The notes: generated by a model not told the origin, from the sequence alone. 64,000 nt of DNA from Trichomonas vaginalis G3 (GCF_026262505.1 NC_067205.1:3844001-3908000), one strand, 5' to 3'; shown: positions 31,946 to 43,552, counted from the first letter of the stretch. Numbers and translations are program-made.

Positions 31946-34900
31946 AATAGAACCCACGTGGACCAAGCTTTACTTTCTTCCTGACTGAGTTTTTAACTCT
32001 TCTTTTTCCTTCATTGCCCTCTGCTTGAAGTTGTTGCATCTTTGCATTATGTTCATCTAGTATGTTGCAAATTTTCCATGTCCTTTTTGCCTTTTGGCTC
32101 TGGTCGCCCATCTCAGGTAACCTATATCCTAGAAAGAGTTTGTCATAGTTTGTATTTGAGTCGTCGCTTATTGTTTGCATGACTCTTTCCTGAGTTTCCG
32201 GTTCAAGCTCTTCAAACAGTGCCTGTCCATATGGAATAAGCTCGTTTCCAAATATATGTTTTTGTAGCCATTCTGGTTTTCTTTCCATGTTACCAACTAT
32301 ATCTTTTGTGAATGGGAAAGCTTCTACCCAATCTTTCAGTCTTGCGTCGTTTATTTCTGTAGTTGGTTTTATTTTGTCAAGGAACATGTTTTTCAATACT
32401 AACATTTCATTTGGTACTGTCCATTTGAGTTTTCTTAATATTCATCCCTTCTCGGTTCATTGTCTGCAAAGTAAGTTTTATGACATTTTGCAAACTTTCG
32501 TTTGCAAGGTCATGTACAATAGGTTCTCTTCCTTTCTATCTCCCTAACTTTCTTTCTAAACTCTTCACCAAATATACCATCTTTATGGTTCTGTGTAGTT
32601 CTTTGAGATAAATGTTCTAGAACGTCAGGTGTTATATTTCCATCAGCCATGTTCATTTCATACTGGTCCAAAATATCTGCATGTTTTCATATCTTTCAAT
32701 GGCATTAAAGCCGCGCTTAAAATACCAGCTATATCTGGTTCACCATTCACTTCCATTGCGTCTACAACTTCTTGGAATTGTGGTTGTAAGTTTATGAACC
32801 ACCTATCCGGGTTAGCTTTATGACCCCATCTCATTGTAGTTCCATCGTCTGCAGAAACAAAAGTAGGTTTGTTTCCATCTTGGTTAGGTTCTGAATGAAC
32901 TTTAAACAATGTTTCATTTCTATATGTTTTCTTGAAATTTAACCTTTTATTTTCACCGAGTTCATCCGAAGATTGAACGTTAAATGCTCGTAAGTAAAAA
33001 GGGTTGTTGTATTTGTGTACATTTTTTTTCAGTTCTTCCATTCTATGCTGAATATTTTCATCTGGTGTTGGAGTCTTTTGTATGTCGGCAAACATTTTTC
33101 GATATTCTTCTACTATGTCAGCCGAATTTTTTTTTAGACTCTTGGAAATATTCCATATTCTCCGCATACTCTTGTTGAGGGTCAAGATTTTTCGGCTGTT
33201 CCAAATCTTCATCTAGTTCTGTGAAGTTAGTTTCCAAAGGAGTGACTTGTTCGTTTCCTTCAGGCTCTTCTAGCTGTTGTTGCTGAACTATTTCTTCCAT
33301 GTCTGGTTGTATCTGAACTTCTTCCTGTGGAGTTTCTTGTACCTCATCTGCTGGCATTTCATATATTCCGAGACCGTTTTCAACAATTTCCCTATCTACG
33401 TCATCCGCATTCATAAGCTTTTGTTCTTTCGTTCCGTCTCTATTTTTTACGCGTTTCATGACGAAAGTTGAATTGTCATTTAGCTCTGACATCAAATATC
33501 TCGGAGTAAATTCATCCATGTCATTTGGATGATATGCTATTAAATCATATCCTTAGCGAGCTTGTATTTTCCAGGTTTGAGATTATATCCGTTTTGGTGC
33601 TGAGCCATAAAGCTAAATAGGTTCGGGTCAGTATTTCCATCCTTGAACTTTCAATAGCTTCTTTATATCTGTCACTAAAGTCAACAGTATCTGGGAAACC
33701 ACACTCTTCTTTAAGCATTTTTAAGAATTCTTGGTTTCCTTGTTCTCTACTTCTTTTATGTCCTTGCTCTGTTTGTGGTTGTTGTTGTGCAGGGTTTTGA
33801 ACTGTTGGTTGTTGTGCTGGTTTTGTGTTGGTTGTTGTGCTGGATTTTAATGTTGGTTTTGGTGCATGCCTGTGTCTGTGTCCATGTGACGATGTAAATG
33901 TTTTAGGTAGTCCTGGTGCAGGTGCTTCTCTTGGAGGGTTTGGTGGTATATAAGTTCCACCAGCTGGCACATATGTTCCATCTGCAGCGTAATGTCCTAC
34001 CTGACTTTTCGTTTTTAAGAAAGCATTTACTAGGTCTGTTTTGGTCTGTTGTAACTCTTTTTCTTGACTTTTCACAACAGTTGCTCTAACGGCGTCATAG
34101 GCACTTTGAACTGCCTGTCTCGTTGCTGCATCTGTTATTTTCGTCATATTTTGTGCTACTTCTTTTAACTCTTTGTCGAAACCTTCAGACTTCAGTTTCT
34201 TTCCAGATGAGAAGTCGTTCACTTGTTTCACCTTACTATGAAGAGCTTCGAAGCGTTCTTAAAGTCAGCATTTGTTAAAGCTTCATTTGAACTGTCTTCA
34301 TCCGCTTGTATTTTTGTCCTTATTGACCCTATAAGCTGGGCTGCTTTAGCGTTGGCTTGGGCATCTAACCAGTCATTGTTAGCTTTTATATATTCGCGCT
34401 TTTCATTGCCTTTTGCATGGCGCGTCGTTATTTTTACTTTCTTGTGCTAAGTTTTCATACTGTACGGTTTGGTTTTGCAACTGTAAAAGTTTTTTGCCTT
34501 TACATTTGCTTCAACTTTTTTTTATACTCATCGCTATCCATTATATGTCTTCAGGGCTTTTTGTTTTATCTCTTCATCTTTCAGTACTTTATATTGAGTA
34601 GTATGGTTTTTCAAAATTTAACATCTTGTTCCATTTTTGCTACTTCTGCTGCTTTTTCTGACACTTTTTTCGCATATTCCTCTGTACTTAGTTCTTTCAG
34701 TTGTTCTTCTTTCTTCTTTTTCTCTACGTTTAACTCATTAGTTTCTTTGTGTGTCTGTCATATTCTAGTTTCTTTTCGTTTTCACTTATTTGCTTCTGTA
34801 TGTCTATGTTTGACTTTTTGACATCTGTTATTTGATTTTTGAGTGAACTCAAATTCATTTGACTTTGAGGGTTATAGTTTCCGTCTGCAGCTCCACCATA

Positions 34901-35110
34901 GCCTGCCATTTTCGCTAAAAGTGCCGCTCTTAAACCTCCACTCTGTGCACCAACAACTCGGTTTAAAAGCATAGGATTGCTTGACATTTGTTGCAACATA
35001 GTGGGGTCATTCAGCATTTGTTGTTGCAACTGTTGTTGTGTTAGTTTTACTATTGGATGTTTCAATGCTCTCTTCCTCTTACGTATATTCTTACGTAGCT
35101 TACGTGGCAT
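31935..35110 (-). pseudogene. Long structural-type protein locus (broken)
   Basis: A 3.2-kb minus-strand locus starting with a very basic N-terminus (KLRKNIRKRKRALKHP) after which come a Gln/Asn/Met-rich region, a long coiled-coil region, a proline/histidine-rich part (PNPPREAPAPG, HGHRHRHAP), an acidic Gln-rich part (EEIVQQQQLEEPEGNE) and a C-terminal coiled region. It runs directly into the capsid gene, with a short overlap. It is broken in about five places. Such length and composition suit a minor virion or scaffold protein; no family recognised. The inverted copy in PA has the same order. Confidence 0.55.
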
Positions 35111-35129
35111 TTTAAGTGAAGTTAAAAAG

Positions 35130-36154
35130 CGGCTTTTGACAGATTTTATTGAGACTTCTTCGTAAAGACTTTGTTATAAGACTTCTTCGTAAAGACTTTG
35201 TTAAGACTTCTTCGTAAAGACTTTGTTAAGACTTCTTTTCGTAAATGACCAAAAATATATTTTAGGTGAAGAGGTGAGATTTCACCTCTTTTTTCCACCT
35301 CTTTTTTTCACCTCTTGAATTTTCATGAATTTCTTCGTAAAGACTTTGTTAAGACTTCTTCATCTAATTTCTCATGAACTCTTTGTCTATGTTTTTTGAG
35401 ATTTCTTCGTAAAGACTTTGTTGAGATTTCTTCGTAAAGACTTGTTCAAGATTTCTTCGTAAAGACTTTGTTGAGATTTCTTCGTAAATGACCCTAGTAG
35501 TATATTTTTGGTGTAAATTTCATGAAAATTCAAGAGGGTGAAAAATTAGGTGAAAAAACAGGTGAAATCTCACCTCTTCACCTAAAATATATTTTTGGTG
35601 TAAATTTCATGAAAATTCAAGAGGGTGAAAAATTAGGTGAAAAAACAGGTGAAATCTCACCTCTTCACCTAAAATATATTTTTGGTGTAAATTTCATGAA
35701 AATTCAAGAGGTGAGAAATGAGGTGAAAAAACAGGTGAAATCTCACCTCTTCACCTAAACATTATTTTTGTCTGATTTTACGAAGAAGTCTTAACAAAGT
35801 CTTTACGAAGAAGTCTTGACAAAGTCTTTACGATGAAGTTTTGACAAAGTCTTTACGATGAAATCTTGACAAAGTCTTTACGATGAAATTCATGAAAATT
35901 CAAGAGGTGAAAAATGAGGTGAAAAAACAGGTGAAATCTCACCTCTTCACCTAAAATATATTTTTATTGAATTCTGTATAATATTCTGAGTAATATGACA
36001 GATGTTTATATAACACTTTCTCCGGTTTATAGGACCTCTCTCATATTCTATCTTGTCATATCAAAACTCATAGTCATGTTTGTCCTCTAAGACTTCATTT
36101 ATACTAAACATCTTCAGGGCTAGAAGGCACGAAGTGCCTGGAAGCCCCACTACC
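35130..36154. repeat. Right terminal repeat region of P1
   Basis: The outer about 170 bp form the terminal inverted repeat (compare 2901-3070). Inside come four near-identical 75-bp blocks with GGTGAAATCTCACC and AAAATATATTTTTGGTGTAA (35510-35760) and arrays of a 25-bp iteron built on CGTAAAGACTTTGTTAAGAC (35150-35235, 35335-35510, 35770-35890). The structure is what replication-start or terminal-protein binding regions often look like, but that role is inferred. Confidence 0.85.
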
Positions 36155-36180
36155 TTTTTTTTTTTTTTTTTTTTTTTTTT
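36155..36180. repeat. Poly-T tract capping the P1 terminus
   Basis: About 26 T directly after CCCCACTACC, at the junction with host DNA. Same arrangement as at the two other ends of this family in the window. Confidence 0.85.
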
Positions 36181-36381
36181 ATATTCCTTAAATTCTTTAT
36201 GAAACTCGCAACAGTTCCATAAAAAATTTTAAATTCTAAACTGTCGAAATTACCGATCGGTAATCACACACTTCACGGGCGTGTCACTTTTAGCTAAAAT
36301 TACCCCTACTCGTCCGGCCAAACGAAGGCTATCGGTAAAGTCTAAAATTTATATGGCAAAGACCATACATAATTATATATT
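36181..36381. other. Host sequence beside P1
   Basis: AT-rich with a small CG-richer part (36250-36330) containing the short palindrome CGATCGGTAATC/GGTAA. No gene seen; it lies downstream of gene A1. Confidence 0.6.
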
Positions 36382-37353
36382 CTAATTACATAATATGAAA
36401 ATTGATGATTCAAAAATTAATAAAAATAATAAATAAAAATGATAAATGTTTTGAATACTTGAATTAACACACAATGAAAAGGAGGTTATTCGAATATATC
36501 CATTGCCAGAATGACCTGTTTCAATGGAACCATTTGGTGATGGCATCTCAGATTTTCCGTTTATCATAATTGGATCTTCGAATTTCAGTCCTGAGTAATG
36601 AATTGATTTGAAATAGCCGGTTCGAAATTTTATTAAATTCTCTGTTGAGTCCCCAGTTATGGCAACACATCCTGGATAACCACTTATAAAGCTACTTCCT
36701 CCACCACCGCCACAATCATTAGCATTAGTCAATGAGCCACCACCAAAATATCCTGAACCGCCAGCACCATTACCAGTGCCATCTATACGATTCGGATTTT
36801 CCCCTCCTTTTCCAAAAGATCCATCTATATTTCCTTGACCTCCAGATGTTTGAGTTCCACCTTTACCATAATCTCTTTTACTATTGAATCCTTCAATTGT
36901 TCCACCTGGACCTCCGACATCACTGGTGTCTGAAGCACCTGCACCAGCGGCAACGATAATGCGACTTTTTAATGATGTATAGTTATCGTAATTACCTGGA
37001 AGAAGTCTGATATCAGTGGCACCTCCTCCACCAAGTTGTCCTGGACCTCCACCACCATATGAATAATTTGACATACCATATTCTCCTTTGTGACAAACAT
37101 GAAGATAAAATTCTCTTGATGATTCTAGAAAAATATAGCCTTTCGCATATGATCCATTTGATGATGGGTTATTCACTTGATCTTGAGGATGGGATGCAGA
37201 TGAACATCCCCATAATTCAAAAGAATAATATCCTTTAATTAATTCAATAGGATAAGGATTTGATTCGTAGTAGTTGTTACCTTTGAATTCAAAATTAAAT
37301 GTTTTTTGGCTGGTTTTGAATTGTTCAGTAAAACTGAAAAAATTAATTCGTTG
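36382..37353 (-). CDS. Gly_rich family protein A1
   Basis: Open frame of about 320 codons; no ATG is present at the upstream edge, so the true 5' end is missing or decayed. Order: TFNFEFKGNNYYESNPYPIE, FELWGCSS, GYIFLESSREFYLHVCHKGE, then a long block of glycine clusters (SYGGGGPGQLGGGGATDIRL, AAGAGASDTSD, GGGGGSSFISGYPGC), ending in a hydrophobic tail. This fits Pfam Gly_rich (PF12810), a family greatly expanded in T. vaginalis and related in pattern to the glycine-rich region of ALK/LTK receptors. Function unknown. A 256-bp block is identical to gene A2. Confidence 0.75.
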   Translation of the reverse strand, partial: QRINFFSFTEQFKTSQKTFNFEFKGNNYYESNPYPIELIKGYYSFELWGCSSASHPQDQVNNPSSNGSYAKGYIFLESSREFYLHVCHKGEYGMSNYSYGGGGPGQLGGGGATDIRLLPGNYDNYTSLKSRIIVAAGAGASDTSDVGGPGGTIEGFNSKRDYGKGGTQTSGGQGNIDGSFGKGGENPNRIDGTGNGAGGSGYFGGGSLTNANDCGGGGGSSFISGYPGCVAITGDSTENLIKFRTGYFKSIHYSGLKFEDPIMINGKSEMPSPNGSIETGHSGNGYIRITSFSLCVNSSIQNIYHFYLLFLLIFESSIFILCN

Positions 37354-37739
37354 AAAGTTTTGTTGTATGGAAAATTAAAGATTTAAGCTATTAGTTCAAA
37401 GTAAATCTTGCAAATTTTATAATTTCCTTTTAAGGATTTTAATTTGGCTTCTCAAATTTGAACTTTCAACTAAATGATTCAACAGAAAGAAGGATAATAA
37501 GCATTTTAGAAATATCCTTCATTATTTACTATGAAGATTGAAAATTCTAGTATTATATATAAATATCAAAATAGATAAGCATATAAAGATAATCTAAATG
37601 GATTTATTAATAAAGTGAAGTGATCAAAAAGTATAATAGAATTGCTGTCATCGTATAACGAAAGAATATAAAAAATAAACAACATTTGCTGTATCATTTT
37701 AAACATTACAATCATCATTTTGAAAATATAAAAATTGAA
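37354..37739. other. Spacer between A2 and A1
   Basis: Very AT-rich. I see no gene, repeat or clear promoter motif. Confidence 0.6.
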
Positions 37740-38660
37740 GATTCAAAAATTAATGATAACTTAGAAACATGAATACATGAATAAGCATATACAGATAATA
37801 AAGTTATCCTTATAAATCCATTACCAAAATGTCCAATTTCTATTGATCTATTGGGTGAAGGCATCTCAGATTTGCCATTGATCATAATAGGATCTTCGAA
37901 TTTTAATCCTGAATAGTGAATTGATGTGAATTCACCTGTTCGAAATTTGATCGAATTCTCTGTTGAATCTTCTGTTATCGCAACACATCCTGGATAACCA
38001 CTGATGAAACTACTTCCTCCACCACCACCATAATCATTGATTATTGTTGATGATCCTCCACCAAAATATCATGAACCTCCAGATCCATTTCCTAATACAT
38101 CAATTCTATTTGGATTTCCTCCTCCTTTTCCAAAAGATCCATCTATATTTCCTTGACCTCCAGATGTTTGAGTTCCACCTTTACCATAATCTCTTTTACT
38201 ATTGAATCCTTCAATTGTTCCACCTGGACCTCCGACATCACTGGTGTCTGAAGCACCTGCACCAGCGGCAACGATAATGCGACTTTTTAATGATGTATAG
38301 TTATCGTAATTACCTGGAAGAAGTCTGATATCAGTGGCACCTCCTCCACCAAGTTGTCCTGGACCTCCACCACCATACGAATAATTAAGCATTTGAAATT
38401 CTCCTTTATGACAAACATGAAGATAAAATTCAAAATTTGAATGCAGTAATATATGACCTTGAGCATACGCTCCATTAGTTGAAGGATAAGTTACTGGATC
38501 TTGAGGATAGAATGCAGATGAGCATCCCCATAATTCAAATAAGTAATATCCTTCAGGTAATTCGATATGATATGGTTTTGATTCATAGTAGTTACTACCC
38601 ATGTATTCAAATTCATATATTCTTTTCGTTGGCTTTGAATAGTTCAGATAATCTACAGAA
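37740..38660 (-). pseudogene. Gly_rich family protein A2 with a premature stop
   Basis: Same layout as A1 (FELWGCSSAFYPQDP, YLHVCHKGEFQM, glycine clusters, YPGCVAITEDS, hydrophobic tail). A TGA at about 38070 stands where A1 and A3 have a glycine codon (GGSGYFGG in the relatives), splitting the frame into 38069-38602 and a downstream remainder. An ATG exists at 38602 but lies inside the conserved region, so the 5' end is again unclear. Host gene; the single stop could be recent. Confidence 0.7.
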
Positions 38661-38970
38661 ATTAATGTGTTAGATGGTTAATTGAGGTTAATGGGAAGTT
38701 TCGAAGTCAAACAAAGTTTTATGATTTTGTTGCTTAGTAAAACTTAAATGTCACTACTTCAAAAATGGAGAAACGAGCGCTATTTATCTCTTAACGTAGG
38801 AATCTCTTGATTGATTCAAAGAAACCAAATTCAATATATGTGTACACATATTTTTCTTTTTGATTCTTCAAATATGGGAACAGTTTTGGTAAGAGAGAAT
38901 TTTAGCATCTATCCAGTTGCCAAATGTTGTTACTTGTTCAATTTTGGATAAAAAACAATCATTTATGATG
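38661..38970. other. Spacer between A3 and A2
   Basis: AT-rich, no gene or repeat seen. Confidence 0.6.
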
Positions 38971-39880
38971 TTATGAATCAGCGGACATGAAAAAGATTGA
39001 AAATTCTAGAATAAATGAAAATAAATTAAAGTGGTAAATATTCTGAATACATGTGTTAGAAAGAATAGGATATTTAATAATTCGTATAAATCCATTGCCA
39101 GAATGACCTGTTTCATTAGTACCATTTGGTGATGGCATTTGACTTTTTCCATCAATCATAATAGGATCTTCGAATTTTAATCCTGAATAGTGAATTGATG
39201 TGAAATCACCTGTTCGAAATTTGATCGAATTTTCTGTAGAATCTTCTGTTATCGCAACACATCCTGGATATCCACTGATGAAACTACTTCCTCCACCACC
39301 ACCATAATCTTTGGCATTAGTTGACGATCCTCCACCAAAATAACCTGAACCTCCTGCGCCATTCCCTTCATCGCCTATTCTGTTCGGATTTTCCCCTCCT
39401 TTACCGAATTTTCCGCTAACAGTACCTTGTCCACCTGATTTTTGACTTCCACCTTTTCCATAGTTTTTAGTACTATTGAATCCATCAAGAGATCCTCCTG
39501 GACCACCTAAATCATTAGAATCTTGAGCTCCTGCACCAGCCGCAACAATAATACGACTTTTCAATGATGTAAAGTTATCGTAATTGCCTGAAAGAAGTCT
39601 TATATCAGTGGCACCTCCTCCACCATATTGTCCAGGACCTCCACCACCATATGAATACTGTGACATATGATACTCACCTTGATGACAAACATGGAGATAA
39701 AATTCTCGAGTTGAAGAAAGCCTAATATATCCTTTTACATATGCACCATTTGATGAAGTGAATGCAGAAGAGCATCCCCATAATTCAAACGAATAAAATC
39801 CGCTACTTAACTCAATTCGATAAGGATTTGATTCGTAGTAATTGCTTCCATGGTAATCAAAATTAAATGTTTTTGTGAAT
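38971..39880 (-). CDS. Gly_rich family protein A3
   Basis: Open from about 39880 (TFNFDYHGSNYYESNPYRIE) to a stop at 38971, about 300 codons. It has FELWGCSSAF, YLHVCHQGEYHM, SYGGGGPGQYGGGGATDI, GGSGYFGGGS and a hydrophobic tail. The first ATG (39666) is inside the conserved domain, so the real start is missing or non-standard. It is the least gene-converted of the A set, with many silent and non-silent differences from A1/A2. Confidence 0.7.
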
Positions 39881-39989
39881 AAATATCGAATTTTTCAGAA
39901 GATTTGAAATAAATAACTTAAATGTATTTATCTATTATCATGTAATAAGAGGGAAAAATCTTCGAATATGCACCCAGAATATAAGTTTT

Positions 39990-40868
39990 TACATATTACA
40001 GAGCACATTCATAGAATTAATCAATTCTGCAATAAATATTTCTTCTGCAAAGGTTGCAACAAAGCTTCTATTAGAAGAATCGATTTTATCTTCTTGTTCT
40101 AATACAAATAATGGAGGAACACTCAGCTTTTCTTCTGAAGGTGAGTGTATCCAAAACAAAATATGCTATTTTAGATCAAAACTTGGTGAAGAATTATCTT
40201 TGGGAGTTTGTTGTTTCATCGATGTTTCAGAACCAAGTCGAAATTTTATATTAGAATCTTCATTTGATAACAATGGAGATGGTCAAGGTGTAGGAACTTT
40301 GTATTGTCAAAAAGGAGAAATAAAATTTGATTCTATAAATATTTCGAATACTTTTAATCATCATTACGGTATTTCTAGATTTGAAAATCAATCAAAGAAT
40401 TCTTTAATTCAATTGAGCACATTTTATAATAATACTCAGAATGATATCGGATATAGTGTAGTTTATATTCTGAATTTTGAGATAATAAATTACAGATTTG
40501 AAAGTTGTAATCTCGTGAAAAATTCTGGAAATTTTGTTATCTGGGAAGAAGGAAATTCCAGTGTTATTGCTAATGACTGCAGTTTTCAAGGTAATGTACT
40601 CAAAAACTCAAATTATTTTGGTAACAATGTCACATGCAATTCTTGTTATTTTGATTTTCAACGTACAATTACAGGAACAATCAATAATCCTATATACAAA
40701 TCATATACCCTGTCTTTTCCAAGACTGTCAAAAGAATTTTGTTATGAAATCGATTCTACTAATATTGAAAATCACAAATTCGATAATTTTTGGCCACGGT
40801 CATTTTGTAACCATAATCATTTGCTATATATGCACTCTCTATTGATTCTTTTAGCTTTACAGTTCTAA
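39990..40868 (+). CDS. Pmp-like beta-helix protein, 5' end missing
   Basis: The frame is open from about 39880 without an ATG; recognisable protein starts at about 39990, and the first usable start gives 222 aa from 40200. It consists of short repeats typical of parallel beta-helix / chlamydial Pmp-like surface proteins of Trichomonas (SSFDNNGDGQGVGTLY, STFYNNTQND, CSFQGNVLKNSNYF), many Asn and Cys residues, and a hydrophobic C-terminus (LLYMHSLLILLALQF) that may be a membrane anchor without the usual cytoplasmic tail. Probably a truncated surface-protein gene. Confidence 0.6.
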   Translation, partial: YILQSTFIELINSAINISSAKVATKLLLEESILSSCSNTNNGGTLSFSSEGECIQNKICYFRSKLGEELSLGVCCFIDVSEPSRNFILESSFDNNGDGQGVGTLYCQKGEIKFDSINISNTFNHHYGISRFENQSKNSLIQLSTFYNNTQNDIGYSVVYILNFEIINYRFESCNLVKNSGNFVIWEEGNSSVIANDCSFQGNVLKNSNYFGNNVTCNSCYFDFQRTITGTINNPIYKSYTLSFPRLSKEFCYEIDSTNIENHKFDNFWPRSFCNHNHLLYMHSLLILLALQF

Positions 40869-41181
40869 AATAATGACATATTTATATCTCATACTCTTAA
40901 AAATGATGAAATTTTCCTTTTTGAATTGTTACATTGAGCTTTTATATGATATAATATTGCATTCACTATTTGAAAGTTTTGAAAAATTTATTGGTTCCAT
41001 CTACAAATGCGTTTTAAACACGAGTTGTATTAAACCATTACAATTGCAATCAAAATCAAAAACTGAATGAGCTAAAAATAATCTAACATTAGTCACATTT
41101 TGAGTGGAAAGGCAACACTTAAAAATGAGTACATTTAAGGGTTGGTTGATACTTTTTCTGGCTTATAAATAATAAATAAAC
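40869..41181. other. Spacer, nothing recognised
   Basis: AT-rich sequence between the convergent Pmp-like and B1 genes. No gene or repeat is convincing. Confidence 0.6.
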
Positions 41182-41919
41182 TCAATATTTTTTGACAAAA
41201 TTTATTTCAAATTCAATATTAAAAATAACGCGGGCAAATATATATTTATTCATGAAAAACCATCCTTGGCCAACAACACCTCCTGCACCGCCTGCACCAT
41301 CATTTTCACTGTTATAAATTCCATTATTATCATCGCATCCGCCGCCAGCACCGCTCACAATAACTCGGTGCCAAAGATCATTCACATCAAATTTGACGGC
41401 GGTTTGACCGCCTCCGGAACCAGATCCAAAATCAGAATCGGAATAAAAATAATTAGAGGCATAACCTCCACCACCATATCCACCTTCAATCATATTATTT
41501 TTCAAATAACAATCATCTTCATGCCTTTTTCGGATTTTATATTTAAATTGACCTTTGCCACCAATAGTGGCATATGAAATAATATCTTTGTTTAAGGTGA
41601 TGATGCCACTAATATATGCACCAGCACCACCAACATTTGGTTTTCGAAGACAGATAGTGTTGCCTCCAACATTATGAACTGTTTCATCTAAGATACATTG
41701 ATCAGTTGGAAATCGATATGAAGAAACATTACCTTGAGAACTTCCTCCGGATGCACCATACAACTCAAATTTGTATGTGCCACGAGGAAGATGGATGATA
41801 TAATCTGTACAATCAAATGTACTTTCACATGGATACTCAAAAGTGTACTTATTCTCAGAGACTTTAACTGTATTTGATTTTACAGGTTTGCTAATATTAG
41901 CATATGAATATCGGATCAT
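41182..41919 (-). CDS. Gly_rich family protein B1, 3'-truncated
   Basis: 245 aa with a genuine ATG (MIRYSYANISKPVKSN). It has TYKFELYGASGGSSQG, CLRKPNVGGAGAYISG, KNNMIEGGYGGGGY and GSGSGGGQTAVKF. After VVGQGWF (about 41255) the similarity to B2 and B3 ends abruptly and an unrelated 20-residue tail follows, so the C-terminal half of the family is missing. Probably a 3'-truncated paralogue. Its first about 350 bp differ from B3 at only about two positions. Confidence 0.7.
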   Translation of the reverse strand: MIRYSYANISKPVKSNTVKVSENKYTFEYPCESTFDCTDYIIHLPRGTYKFELYGASGGSSQGNVSSYRFPTDQCILDETVHNVGGNTICLRKPNVGGAGAYISGIITLNKDIISYATIGGKGQFKYKIRKRHEDDCYLKNNMIEGGYGGGGYASNYFYSDSDFGSGSGGGQTAVKFDVNDLWHRVIVSGAGGGCDDNNGIYNSENDGAGGAGGVVGQGWFFMNKYIFARVIFNIEFEINFVKKY

Positions 41920-42357
41920 AGCATTTTAAATATGTATTTTGAATTAAAGAAAATCGACTTTTAATTTCTTTAGACATTGAGGCAATAAGATTATAAAATG
42001 AACAAATTATGCAAATTGTTTATCTTCTCGTTTTGAAAATTGATATATCAAAAAAAAGTTTTGATTTGAAATTAATATGAACTTTTGTCAAAGAAAACAT
42101 TTGCTTAATTAATGTTACATATTTTAAAAGGTTAAGATTCTATTAAATTCTTTGTTCCATCCATAAAACTAACTTGACAGATTCGATAATGAGAAAAGAT
42201 CAGAAGAACTTCAAGAAAAATGTTACACAAAACTTAATATATTTTAATAATATATCATCCTGATTTTATTTATCTAAAAGAAGAATGCAAATATGATGGG
42301 TGGATTAAAACGGTTTTTGATGCAATGAATGGAGGAAATTCAGAGTAAAAACAAAAT
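41920..42357. other. Spacer upstream of the 314-aa gene
   Basis: AT-rich; between divergent genes and therefore expected to hold two promoters. I see no clear initiator motif. Confidence 0.5.
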
Positions 42358-43302
42358 ATGGAGTTCCAATACAAGAAAGAAATTTCATTGAAGCACTTCA
42401 TGAAAGGAAAGAGATTCTCAGTAGAGTTGAATCATCTCGAGAGTACAGAGATAAATCAAAAACCAAATTTGCAGTATTTATACTTCCCAAAAGTTTTGTC
42501 AAGATATTTGTACTCAAAAAACAAAAATTTCTTAGTATCTCTAGTTCCAACTTATTATTCTCAAAACATTTTCATTGTCACGATGTTCTGTAAATCGTTT
42601 GAAAATGATATTTTACAAGATGCAATGAAATTCATTGTTGATGACTTGAAAATGAATATTCAATACAAAATAGAAAATATAGAGTTCTCATTTGACGATA
42701 TTTCAACAAGAAATGCAATAGAAAACTTGATAGAGAGGAATCTCGAAGAAAACAATTGGATATATGTGTATTTCGAAAGAAGATACTTAGTTAAATTTGA
42801 TGATATCAATGATGTCTCATTCGCTGATTTCTCAATGAACGTAGAAATAAACTCAAGAAAGATTGTCGAAAATAAATCATTCTCTAAGTTGAAACTGAAC
42901 GAAATGAAGAAAGAAAAAGAGAAATCATGTGTAAATATTCACTCGAAGATTGTGAAAATTGGATACAAGAGATTTGTTGAAAACAAAAAATATTTCGAAA
43001 TCGAAAGAATCTTCTCATTGCCAAGATTTTCTTTTTGTTACTGTCATCGCATTGTTCAAAGATCGGAATGGATGAGAAAGTACTGGTTCTTCATTTATGG
43101 AATAAATATCGATATGAATGAAACAAGAGATGTTGTTTGTTCATTCACAGGATGTGAAGATGATTCGATGTTCGAATATCCAATCGAATGCATGTTTTAC
43201 ACACCTTTCTACGAGAAATACTCAAAACTTTCACAGAGCGAAATGCAGCAACAAATAAATCAGCTCAATAAAATCTTCTCTGATACTTTATCAATCTTTT
43301 AA
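42358..43302 (+). CDS. Unknown 314-aa host protein
   Basis: Whole frame with ATG and a stop followed by AATAAA-like sequence 10 bp downstream. The protein is Lys/Glu/Phe/Tyr-rich, without signal peptide or obvious membrane segment. Residues 50-100 are hydrophobic-alternating (YLYSKNKNFLVSLVPTYYSQ). The C-terminal part has Cys/His in FCYCHRIV and a low-complexity helix (SEMQQQINQLNKIF). No family recognised. It is the only host gene in the cluster that looks complete at both ends. Confidence 0.65.
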   Translation: MEFQYKKEISLKHFMKGKRFSVELNHLESTEINQKPNLQYLYFPKVLSRYLYSKNKNFLVSLVPTYYSQNIFIVTMFCKSFENDILQDAMKFIVDDLKMNIQYKIENIEFSFDDISTRNAIENLIERNLEENNWIYVYFERRYLVKFDDINDVSFADFSMNVEINSRKIVENKSFSKLKLNEMKKEKEKSCVNIHSKIVKIGYKRFVENKKYFEIERIFSLPRFSFCYCHRIVQRSEWMRKYWFFIYGINIDMNETRDVVCSFTGCEDDSMFEYPIECMFYTPFYEKYSKLSQSEMQQQINQLNKIFSDTLSIF

Positions 43303-43552
43303 ATTTATGAATAAAAATTCTCATATTTATACTTGATTGTGCAAACCACTTTTTTGTGATATCTATGTGTTTTTGGCATAATTATTGTTTCAATACATTC
43401 ATTCTTGACTACATTACGCGGATTGAATGCAAAATAATCGTTTTTGTGGTGGTTTTGCCCTTGTGAATATTTTTTATATATAACAAAGTTTATTGTTACA
43501 TCTGAATTGTCTATATTTTTATTGACAATATTTTCATAACTTGACTTTGATT

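Larger units (their letters stand above)
9100..36180 (+). mobile_element. Polinton P1 (large, left end not seen)
   Basis: The right terminus is clear at 36154, followed by a T tract and then host DNA. The interior carries a B-family DNA polymerase, an A32-like ATPase, and major and minor capsid loci, the hallmark set of Polintons/Mavericks, plus a KilA-N gene and an SF3 helicase locus. No left terminal repeat is found between 9100 and 18 kb. Because 9780-12150 matches the interior of P0, the element probably starts in the gap, giving a length above 27 kb. Clean from about 18 kb on. Some genes look whole (polymerase, KilA-N, ATPase, major capsid), others are broken, about a dozen breaks in all. 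Near identity with PA in the shared part, apart from indels, suggests relatively recent spread. Confidence 0.8.

Noticed and set aside
35522-35758. 78-aa repetitive plus-strand frame (MKIQEGEKLGEKTGEISP repeated)
   Set aside because: It is the translation of the terminal-region palindromic repeats and sits where no gene is expected.
41266-41577. Plus-strand open frames opposite the Gly_rich genes
   Set aside because: Glycine codon runs (GGN) produce open proline/threonine-type frames on the other strand; they are shadows.
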